In this document: in pieces, positions 1 to 6,561 of the stretch
Layout of the letters: each line of letters opens with the position of its first letter
Numbering within the stretch: position 1 is the first letter of the stretch
Assembly: GCF_002797685.1 (NCBI RefSeq)
Contig: NZ_PGFH01000002.1
Span: forward strand, 558,001 to 622,000
DNA: 64,000 nucleotides
Source: Salinibacterium amurskyense
Lineage (GTDB): Bacteria; Actinomycetota; Actinomycetes; Actinomycetales; Microbacteriaceae
Direction: 5' to 3'
Translations under genes and position numbers: made by a program
Notes under the pieces: model-generated
Seen by the model: only the letters and a program-made list of their open reading frames with translations
The model's database searches: none
Told to the model about the DNA's origin: nothing

Positions 1-1411
1 GATCGGTGCGTGCCTTGCGCTCGTCACGCTCAGCGAAACGCTGGGCGCGCTCTTCTTCAGCCGAGAGCAGCAGGGGAGTCTCGCCCTGAGCCACGACGGC
101 AAGAGCGGCAGCAACATCCATCTCGGGTACGTCGTGGTGTTCGACGTAGTGACCGATGATCTCGCGGAACGCAGTGATGCGCGCCTGCTGGTTGAGGGCT
201 TCGGTGATGGCGTCGTCGAAGCGCGTGAGGCGCGTGGAGTTGACGTCTTCAACCGAGGGAAGCTGCATTTGCGTGAGCGGCTGGCGCGTGGCCTTCTCGA
301 TGGCGGTCAGCAGACGACGCTCGCGAGGAGTGACGAAGCTGATTGCCGAACCGCTGCGACCGGCGCGACCCGTGCGACCAATGCGGTGCACGTACGACTC
401 GGTGTCAACGGGGATATCGAAGTTAACGACGTGGCTGATGCGGTCAACGTCGAGTCCACGAGCAGCAACGTCTGTTGCTACCAGGATGTCGAGCTTGCCC
501 GACTTGAGTTGGTTGACGGTGCGCTCGCGCTGAGCCTGAGCCACGTCACCGCTGATGGCGGCTGCGGAGTAACCGCGGGCACGCAACTTCTCGGCGAGGT
601 TCTCGGTTTCGCTCTTCGTGCGAACGAAGATGATCATGCCTTCGAAGTTTTCCACTTCGAGGATGCGCGTGAGGGCATCCACCTTTTGCGGGTAGGAAAC
701 GATCAGGTAGCGCTGAGTGGTGTTGGCCGACGTAGTCGTCTTGGCCTTGACCGTGATCTCTTCAGCGTTGTTCAGGTACTTCTTGGAGATGCGGCGAATC
801 TGTGCCGGCATCGTCGCGGAGAAGAGAGCAACCTGCTTGTCATCGGGGGTGTCGGCGAGGATCGTTTCAACGTCTTCGGCGAAGCCCATCTTGAGCATTT
901 CGTCGGCCTCATCGAGAACGAGGTACTTGAGCTCAGAGAGGTCGAGGGTGCCCTTGGCGAGGTGGTCCATGATGCGGCCGGGGGTACCGACAACAACGTG
1001 AACGCCGCGGCGCAGTGCCGACAGCTGAACGCCATAGGCTTGTCCGCCATAGACGGGGAGCACGTGCACTCCACGCATGTGGGTGGCGTACTTCTCGAAA
1101 GCCTCACACACCTGCAGGGCGAGTTCGCGGGTGGGGGAGAGCACGAGCGCTTGAGGCTTGCTCTGGGATACATCGAGGCGCGAGAGAATCGGCAGCGCGA
1201 AGGCTGCGGTCTTTCCCGTGCCGGTCTGGGCCAGGCCGACTACGTCGCGCCCTTCCAGAAGAGTAGGAATAGTGGCTGCTTGGATAGCCGAAGGCGTCTC
1301 GTAGCCAATGTCGCGGACCGCTTTCAATACCGCATCGCTGAGAGCGAGGTCGGAGAAAGTGATCGCGGTCTCGGTGGGTTCAGACGGTGCGGTTGAATCA
1401 GAATCGGTCAT
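1..1411 (-). CDS. DEAD-box ATP-dependent RNA helicase (3' end outside window)
   Basis: 470 residues are visible and the frame is still open at base 1, so the C-terminus lies outside the window. The helicase core is complete: Q-motif region near residue 40 (GYETPSAIQ), Walker A AQTGTGKT at residues 61-68, PTREL, TPGR, DEAD near 165, SAT, and the helicase C motifs TDVAARGLD and HRIGRTGR. Proteins of this CsdA/DeaD/RhlE group unwind RNA in ribosome assembly or RNA decay, often in the cold; which paralogue this is cannot be told without the C-terminus. ATG start; a TACTGT -10-like box sits 7 nt upstream, which would fit a leaderless transcript. The opposite strand carries long open frames that are only shadows of this gene. 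Confidence 0.95.
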   Translation of the reverse strand, partial: MTDSDSTAPSEPTETAITFSDLALSDAVLKAVRDIGYETPSAIQAATIPTLLEGRDVVGLAQTGTGKTAAFALPILSRLDVSQSKPQALVLSPTRELALQVCEAFEKYATHMRGVHVLPVYGGQAYGVQLSALRRGVHVVVGTPGRIMDHLAKGTLDLSELKYLVLDEADEMLKMGFAEDVETILADTPDDKQVALFSATMPAQIRRISKKYLNNAEEITVKAKTTTSANTTQRYLIVSYPQKVDALTRILEVENFEGMIIFVRTKSETENLAEKLRARGYSAAAISGDVAQAQRERTVNQLKSGKLDILVATDVAARGLDVDRISHVVNFDIPVDTESYVHRIGRTGRAGRSGSAISFVTPRERRLLTAIEKATRQPLTQMQLPSVEDVNSTRLTRFDDAITEALNQQARITAFREIIGHYVEHHDVPEMDVAAALAVVAQGETPLLLSAEEERAQRFAERDERKARTD

Positions 1412-1602
1412 TGTGTCAACAGTACCTGCTTAACCCCTAGTAACATGCGGTTTTAAGGGCTCTTACCCAGTAATCTGCCGCGAATGTGGGGCGAGTACTA
1501 TCGAAAGCGCTGCTCAGACTCCTGCTCAAGGATCAGCATCGGCTCGATAACGGTGTGGCGGGGGAGCTAGCGCACCATACTTCCAGTGATTTGATTGTGA
1601 CC

Positions 1603-2895
1603 ATGGCTCTACTGAAGGACATCAAGACCGCACGCAAGGTGGTGCGCACGATGTTGCGCTCCCGCCGTAATCGGCGACGCGTTGCCGGGCTGATGGATGA
1701 GCATCCACTGCCCGTTCCCGGCTCGGTGAGTATCGCCGTCTATTTCGCCGATACAAAGGTGAATCTGTACCAAATGCGTCAGTGGTACGCGCCCCTCGCC
1801 GAGCTGTCGAAGCGCTTTCCGGTGGCGATCATTGCGCGCTCGCCCAGCTCGGTGCTTGCCCTCTGGGACGAAGCGCCCGTACCCACTGTCTACCTGCGTC
1901 GCGTTTCTGAGCTCGAGCAGTTCGTTGCTGAGCAGCCGTTGAAGATCATTTTCTACGTCAACCAGAACGCCAAGAACTTTCAGATGTTCCGCTACGGCCG
2001 CATGTGGCACGTTTTCATCAACCACGGTGAGAGCGACAAGATGTACATGACGACCAACCAGTTCAAGGCCTATGACTACAGCTTCGTGGCCGGGGATGCT
2101 GCGCTCGACCGCCTGAGCTACAAGCTCTGGGATTTCGACCTCAAGAAGAAGGCGATCCCCATCGGGCGCCCCCAGGCCGATCACTTCGCCGGCGAACTTC
2201 CTTACACTCCGGATGACCGCACGGTCGTGCTCTATGCGCCCACCTGGGAGGGTGATCGGGATGCGGCTGCCTACGGTTCCGTCGAGAGTCACGGTGTTGC
2301 TCTGGCCAAGGCCGTTCTCGCCAGCGACAAGCACCGTCTCATTTACCGGCCGCACCCGCGCAGCGGGGTGGTCAACGCCGAGTACAAGCGCGCCAACATC
2401 GACATCATTGCGGCGATCGCCGAGGCAAATGAGTCCGACCCGTCGGTACAGCACATTTACGACGACGGCAAAGAAATGGGCTGGCAGTTAGTGGCAGCGG
2501 ATGTCGCGATCACTGACGTTTCGGCAATGGTCTACGACCGTCTCGCCACCGGTAAACCTCTCATCGTTACGCGCCCGATTTCGGAGCATGCGGAGATCGA
2601 TGAGGGTGGCTACCTTGGTGCATGCGAATGGCTGCGCGCCGATCAGGCCGGAGACATTCTTGCTATTGCTGAGCGAGTGCAGTTCGACACCGAAGCACGC
2701 GAACGTTTGGGCTATTGGGCAGAGCGTCACTTCGGTGACACGACGCCAGGCGCGGCTACCGCTCGCTTCCACGAGGCCGTGGAGTCGCTCGTGGCGCTCT
2801 GGCACCGTCACGCGCAGATCCACATCGGCGACCGTCAAGTCACCGAAGTCGACCCGTTCGAGGATGACGACGACGAGTCCCCCAACGCGGAGTAG
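1603..2895 (+). CDS. CDP-glycerol glycerophosphotransferase family protein (TagF/TagB-like)
   Basis: About 430 residues. The C-terminal half looks like the CDP-glycerol:polyglycerophosphate transferase fold: NHGESDK near the middle, IGRPQADHF, VVLYAPTWEGD, RPHPRSG and the nucleotide-binding DVSAMVYDRLATGKPL. Enzymes of this family add glycerol-phosphate (or ribitol-phosphate) units to teichoic-acid-like polymers at the inner membrane face. The adjacent TagGH-type exporter and a cytidylyltransferase support a wall-polymer role. Start uncertain: the frame is open back to a GTG at 1486, but codons 1486-1602 include several rare ones (CTA, GTA, AGA) and the segment is poorly protein-like, so ATG 1603 (MALLKDIKTAR) is preferred. 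The C-terminus ends in an acidic DPFEDDDDE tail. Confidence 0.8.
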   Translation: MALLKDIKTARKVVRTMLRSRRNRRRVAGLMDEHPLPVPGSVSIAVYFADTKVNLYQMRQWYAPLAELSKRFPVAIIARSPSSVLALWDEAPVPTVYLRRVSELEQFVAEQPLKIIFYVNQNAKNFQMFRYGRMWHVFINHGESDKMYMTTNQFKAYDYSFVAGDAALDRLSYKLWDFDLKKKAIPIGRPQADHFAGELPYTPDDRTVVLYAPTWEGDRDAAAYGSVESHGVALAKAVLASDKHRLIYRPHPRSGVVNAEYKRANIDIIAAIAEANESDPSVQHIYDDGKEMGWQLVAADVAITDVSAMVYDRLATGKPLIVTRPISEHAEIDEGGYLGACEWLRADQAGDILAIAERVQFDTEARERLGYWAERHFGDTTPGAATARFHEAVESLVALWHRHAQIHIGDRQVTEVDPFEDDDDESPNAE

Positions 2896-2919
2896 TTCGT
2901 CGAAGACGAAGCGCCCTGC

Positions 2920-3912
2920 TTAGCGGGGAGCTTCGGTCTCCGGCGCCGAGTCCAGAGTCGGCTCGTGCTCGTGCTCGTGCTCGTGCTCCTGCTCGTGCTC
3001 GGGCGTGGACTCGGCTGCGCTAGCGCCTCCGGACTCTATCGCCGTCAATTGATCGGCATCCAAATGCTGTTCGAGGTCGGCGAGGGTTTCGAGCTCAACC
3101 CAGCCGCGGCTCTTGCGGCGGTGGGGTAGCGCCGGCAGTGCGGGCAACGCGGGGAGGCGCTTACGTTCGCCTCGTACCCGAGGCGTTTTGGCTGCCTTGG
3201 GCAGTGCGATGACCGGCTCGAGCCACGACGGCAGCGTCGCGGGGGCGGGGCCGAACCCTTGACGAGCAGTGCGGATGATCTGACGGCCGAGAATGTTGTT
3301 ACCGCCACCACCGATGACCGCGCCGATGCCGAACGGCATGAGACGACCAACGACGTTGGTGCCCTGCGCGGCAGCGTATCGCTTGAGGAAGGTGCGCTTG
3401 AGGCGGTCGGCAATGGGACCCACCAGCGTGCTGGGCAAGTTCTTGGCCAGCGTCTCGCCCCAGAACGCGGAGCGAGCGGCGCCGGTACCCGTGGCTTGGG
3501 CTGCAAGCTGCTTCACGAGGTCGCTGCCGGCACCTCCCAGCACCATTGTCATGACGAGAGCGCGGGCGCGGTCGGGGTCGTCAACGACGATGCCGTGTAC
3601 CTCGGTGACGGACTGAGCAAAGAGCGCACTCGCCTCGAGAAAGCCTGCCGTCTCCACTCCGGAGAGGGCGAGGGATGCCCCTGTGCCTACGGCGGGGATC
3701 GCAGCGCTCGCGCCCACGAGGGCGCCACCGGTCGTGACCGCAGCCAGATACCGACGCTCAAGAACGGCGATGATCTCATCCGGAGTGGCCTGAGGTTTGC
3801 TGCGACGGATGCTACGGATGTGCGCCAACACAACGGGACGCTGCACCGTGAGCACGCGGTCGATGCCGCGCACCACCATCGGGTGTGAAGTGCTCATATC
3901 GCTGGATGCCAT
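2920..3912 (-). CDS. EcsC-like membrane-associated protein with His/Glu repeat tail
   Basis: 330 residues. The central part has small-residue hydrophobic segments (TTGGALVGASAAIPAVGTGAS and, later, RLMPFGIGAVIGGGGNNILGR) arranged as in EcsC-family proteins, where a Gly-rich membrane-interacting segment precedes a conserved Asn and basic stretch; the assignment rests on this resemblance only. The C-terminus is low complexity: a proline/basic segment, then an acidic part with repeated His-Glu pairs, encoded by a hexanucleotide repeat. A TACGGT -10-like box ends 7 nt before the ATG, fitting a leaderless transcript. Convergent with the glycerophosphotransferase gene. The function of EcsC-like proteins in actinobacteria is not established. 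Confidence 0.6.
   Translation of the reverse strand: MASSDMSTSHPMVVRGIDRVLTVQRPVVLAHIRSIRRSKPQATPDEIIAVLERRYLAAVTTGGALVGASAAIPAVGTGASLALSGVETAGFLEASALFAQSVTEVHGIVVDDPDRARALVMTMVLGGAGSDLVKQLAAQATGTGAARSAFWGETLAKNLPSTLVGPIADRLKRTFLKRYAAAQGTNVVGRLMPFGIGAVIGGGGNNILGRQIIRTARQGFGPAPATLPSWLEPVIALPKAAKTPRVRGERKRLPALPALPALPHRRKSRGWVELETLADLEQHLDADQLTAIESGGASAAESTPEHEQEHEHEHEHEPTLDSAPETEAPR
2961..3002. repeat. Hexanucleotide (GCTCGT)n microsatellite inside a coding region
   Basis: About seven imperfect copies of GCTCGT in tandem. On the minus strand they encode the His-Glu repeat near the C-terminus of the EcsC-like protein. A change of one unit keeps the reading frame, so it would vary tail length without disrupting the gene. 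Confidence 0.85.
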
Positions 3913-3919
3913 GGGTTAA

Positions 3920-3925
3920 ACCGTA
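3920..3925 (-). promoter_or_regulatory. -10 box (TACGGT), leaderless start
   Basis: TACGGT ends 7 nt before the ATG at 3912, so transcription would begin at or next to the start codon. No convincing -35 element or Shine-Dalgarno sequence is seen. Confidence 0.45.
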
Positions 3926-3980
3926 GCGGAGGTGTCTGACGGCACCCCGGGAGTTAGCCAGCCGTTGGCCAACCGTGACG

Positions 3981-4724
3981 TTACTGGGAGCCGTAGTCCT
4001 CGTTGTAGCGCGCGAGCACATCGTTGATCGGTCCGTCGAGTACGAGTTCACCCTTGTCGAGGTAGAGACCGCGCGTGCAGAAGCGCCGCAGGTCTCGCTC
4101 GTTGTGCGAGACGAAGAACAGCGTGCGGCCACCCTTGAGCAGCTCCTCGATGCGGCGGTAGCACTTCTCTCGGAAGGCCTTATCGCCCACAGCGAGAACC
4201 TCATCCACCAGAATGATGGGCTCTTCGAGGCGCGAGATCACGGCGAAGGCGATGCGCACGCGCATTCCGCTCGAAAGATGCTTGTAGGGAGTATCGATAA
4301 AGCGCTTGATCTCAGCAAAGTCGATGATCTCGTCAAAGCGCTCGTTGATCTCGCTCTTGGTCATACCGTGCAGACCAGCCGTGAGATAGACGTTGTCGCG
4401 CACGCTCAGGTCGTCAACGAATCCACCCGTGATCTCGATGAGCGGGGCAACGCCCTGGCCCACGTGAACAGTGCCTTCGTCGGCGAGCATGACCTCGGCC
4501 ACGAGTTTGAGCAGCGTGGACTTGCCTTGACCGTTGCGGCCAACCACTCCGATGGCCTCACCAGCGGTCACATCGAAGCTCACGTTACGCAGAGCCCAAA
4601 ACTCATCGGCACGCGCGCGGCGTTTGCGGCCAGCAAAAAGGTCTTTGAAGCTGCGGCGCGAGCGGCGGTTGAGGCGGAAACGGATGCCAGCATCCTCTAC
4701 CCGAATGACACAGTCGTCAGTCAT
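3981..4724 (-). CDS. ABC transporter ATP-binding protein, polysaccharide/teichoic acid export (TagH/Wzt-like)
   Basis: 247 residues with Walker A GRNGQGKS, signature LSSGMRVR, Walker B PIILVDEVLAVGD and the switch His of VSHNERD. The sequence IEITGGFVDDLSVRDNVYL is typical of O-antigen/teichoic acid exporters (ABC-2 class). With the upstream permease it would flip a lipid-linked wall polymer to the outside. The start at 4724 is supported by a strong AAGGAG upstream and a 1-nt overlap with the permease stop codon; a longer frame to 4826 lies inside the permease gene and is rejected. It has only the ATPase domain, without the C-terminal substrate-recognition domain of Wzt proteins. Confidence 0.9.
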   Translation of the reverse strand: MTDDCVIRVEDAGIRFRLNRRSRRSFKDLFAGRKRRARADEFWALRNVSFDVTAGEAIGVVGRNGQGKSTLLKLVAEVMLADEGTVHVGQGVAPLIEITGGFVDDLSVRDNVYLTAGLHGMTKSEINERFDEIIDFAEIKRFIDTPYKHLSSGMRVRIAFAVISRLEEPIILVDEVLAVGDKAFREKCYRRIEELLKGGRTLFFVSHNERDLRRFCTRGLYLDKGELVLDGPINDVLARYNEDYGSQ

Positions 4725-5563
4725 TAGATCTCCTTCAGCACGGCACGCTCGGTGCGCGTGAAGACGAGGACTCCGACACCCACAAGAATCAGGCTCATCA
4801 AGCCACCAATGAGTACCGCGTACCAATCGAGTTGTTCGGGAAAGAATGCGGCGCGGTAGAGCGAGAAGATTCCGGCGAGCGGATTGAAGGCGGCGAGACC
4901 GTCAAGGCCGAGCTTCGCAAGGTCGGGGATGCCATAAATGATCGGCGAGGCATAGAACAGAAAGCGAAGCGCAAGCTTCGTTGCCCGCTCAAGGTCGCGG
5001 AAGAACACGACAAGCGGCGCCACGATGAGGCCCACTCCGATGGTCAGGATCGCCTGCAGCAGCACGCCGAGCACGAAGTAGACGGCTTCCCAGTGCAACA
5101 CAGCGCCGGTGGCGATGGCGAAGATGGCGAGCACGGGAAGGCTCGCGATGAACTCGATCCCCTTCGAGAGCACGAGTCGCGCCACCCAGATGGTGCGGGG
5201 GATCTTGGTGGACCGGATGAGCTTGGCTTCACGCAAATAGGCGCGCGTGGCATCCGAAACGGCGCCGTTGAACCACATCCAGGGCAGCAGGGCCGTGAGC
5301 AGAAAGACAATATAGGGCTGTTCGCCGACGGTGCGGTCAAAAACTTGAGTGAAGACGAACCAGTAAATGCCGGCCATGACCAAGGGGTCGAGGATGGACC
5401 ACACATAGCCGAGGGCTGAGGTGGAATACCGCACGCGGAGGTCGCGCATTGTGAGCAACCAGAGGGTGCGGCGGTATCGGGTGAGGGGAGACCATGCAGA
5501 TCGGCCCAGTGCTGTGTTCGCCACGCCCCTATAGTAAACGGGCAATTCGACAAACTGCCGCAC
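4724..5563 (-). CDS. ABC-2 type permease, polysaccharide/teichoic acid export (TagG/RfbA-like)
   Basis: 279 residues, about six membrane segments. The N-terminal cytoplasmic part (YRRTLWLLTMRDLRVRYSTSALGYVW) with the following DPLVMAGIYWFVF is the usual signature of ABC-2 polysaccharide export permeases; LLPWMWFNGAVSDATRAY and NPLAGIFSLYRAAFF also match. It forms the membrane half of the exporter with the ATPase gene that overlaps its stop codon. GTG start at 5563; an internal GTG at 5524 is a possible alternative. The neighbouring glycerophosphotransferase and cytidylyltransferase suggest the cargo is a phosphate-containing wall glycopolymer (inference). Confidence 0.9.
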   Translation of the reverse strand: MRQFVELPVYYRGVANTALGRSAWSPLTRYRRTLWLLTMRDLRVRYSTSALGYVWSILDPLVMAGIYWFVFTQVFDRTVGEQPYIVFLLTALLPWMWFNGAVSDATRAYLREAKLIRSTKIPRTIWVARLVLSKGIEFIASLPVLAIFAIATGAVLHWEAVYFVLGVLLQAILTIGVGLIVAPLVVFFRDLERATKLALRFLFYASPIIYGIPDLAKLGLDGLAAFNPLAGIFSLYRAAFFPEQLDWYAVLIGGLMSLILVGVGVLVFTRTERAVLKEI

Positions 5564-5605
5564 TCATTCGCAGCAGAGTGAGCGATTCTTGGGTTTAACC
5601 AGCAA

Positions 5606-5636
5606 CGTCCGCCCGGCACTCGGTGCCGGACGGACG
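5606..5636 (-). terminator. Stem-loop downstream of the cytidylyltransferase gene
   Basis: A 14-bp GC-rich stem with one G-T pair and a TCG loop lies 35 nt after the nucleotidyltransferase stop; a second small hairpin (GGCTC/GAGCC) precedes it at about 5645-5657. There is no clear U-tract, so it may act as a pause, processing or Rho-assisted site rather than a classical terminator. Confidence 0.45.
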
Positions 5637-5669
5637 AAACTGTGTGGCTCTGAGAGCCGAAAAGCGTGC

Positions 5670-6362
5670 TTAGACGAAGAGGTTGGCGCGCTCGAGGTCT
5701 TCGGCGAAGTCAACCTCAATGGCGTAGAGGTCTGAGATGTCGATGGGCTCGATGAGGAGGTTGTCTTCTTCGATAGCGAGCTCGATGCCGCGTTCGAAGT
5801 AGTCCTGGTCGCCGACCTTCTTGAGGTGGCGCAGCAGGGTTGCCTTGGCATCGCGCGAGATGTAGTTGATTCCCACGGCCTCGCCCAGTCCGCCCTTGAC
5901 GGTCTTGGAGAGTTCCTTGATGAAGCCCTCAGCGTCGGTCGTGTACTTGACCTCTTCGTCAGATACCTTCGCGGTGTTGACGCTGACGAATGACTGATCG
6001 CGCGCAACCATGGCTGCGGCACGCTCGAGAGCGGTGGGGTCGAAGACGACGTCGCCGTTCATCCAGAGCACTCCACCAGGAGCGGATGCCTGAAGTGCAC
6101 GCATGAGGCTCTTCGACGTGTTGGTCTGGTCGTACTGCTCGTTGTAAACGAACGATGCCTCGGGGAATGCCTCGATGATGTGCTCAAGCTTGTAGCCGAC
6201 AACGATCGTGACCTTGACGTTGTTGCCGAAGGCGTGGTGGATGTTGTCGAACTGCTGCTTCATGATGGTGCGGCCATCACTGAGTTCAGTCAGGGGCTTC
6301 GGAAGCGAGCGGCCCAAACGGCTGCCCATACCGGCAGCTAAAATTACGACCTGTGTAGTCAT
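5670..6362 (-). CDS. Sugar/choline-phosphate nucleotidyltransferase family protein (LicC-like, COG1213)
   Basis: 230 residues. The N-terminus VVILAAGMGSRLGRSLPKPL is the nucleotidyltransferase signature loop (G-x-G-x-R and PKPL), followed by VVGYKLEHI, NTSKSL and a metal-binding Asp in MNGDVVFD. Short single-domain enzymes of this type activate choline phosphate or a sugar phosphate as CDP or UDP donors. Its position upstream of the TagGH-like exporter suggests it makes an activated precursor for that polymer; the actual substrate cannot be read from sequence. ATG start with a good GAGGAGA ribosome-binding site. Faces away from the ABC ATPase gene at 6562. Confidence 0.8.
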   Translation of the reverse strand: MTTQVVILAAGMGSRLGRSLPKPLTELSDGRTIMKQQFDNIHHAFGNNVKVTIVVGYKLEHIIEAFPEASFVYNEQYDQTNTSKSLMRALQASAPGGVLWMNGDVVFDPTALERAAAMVARDQSFVSVNTAKVSDEEVKYTTDAEGFIKELSKTVKGGLGEAVGINYISRDAKATLLRHLKKVGDQDYFERGIELAIEEDNLLIEPIDISDLYAIEVDFAEDLERANLFV

Positions 6363-6403
6363 GGTGGTCTCCTCAGTAGTTCTGGGGCTCGGGAACAGCG
6401 CAT

Positions 6404-6422
6404 GGTTAACCTGCTGTTAACC
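6404..6422. promoter_or_regulatory. Perfect inverted repeat GGTTAAC-N5-GTTAACC in a divergent intergenic region
   Basis: Two perfect 7-bp arms separated by CTGCT, in the 199-bp gap between the cytidylyltransferase (minus) and the ABC ATPase (plus). It lies about 40 nt upstream of the cytidylyltransferase start codon, where a dimeric repressor could act. No regulator can be assigned. Confidence 0.4.
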
Positions 6423-6549
6423 CGAGATTGGCAAAATCGACACACCTTTGTGCGATAGTCAGGCTAACGGTGCTGCCCGAGAACTCCATAGATTTAACTG
6501 GGTTGTTGCCTATTTGTGATACACGCTCATTCTCACGGCAACTGCTTGG

Positions 6550-6555
6550 TAGGTT
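6550..6555 (+). promoter_or_regulatory. -10 box (TAGGTT), leaderless start
   Basis: TAGGTT followed by 6 nt and then the GTG start at 6562. The spacing predicts transcription starting at the start codon itself. Confidence 0.45.
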
Positions 6556-6561
6556 TGGACA

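Noticed and set aside
134-1396. 420-residue open frame on the plus strand
   Set aside because: It is antisense to the DEAD-box helicase, whose motifs are complete on the minus strand; the translation has no domain pattern.
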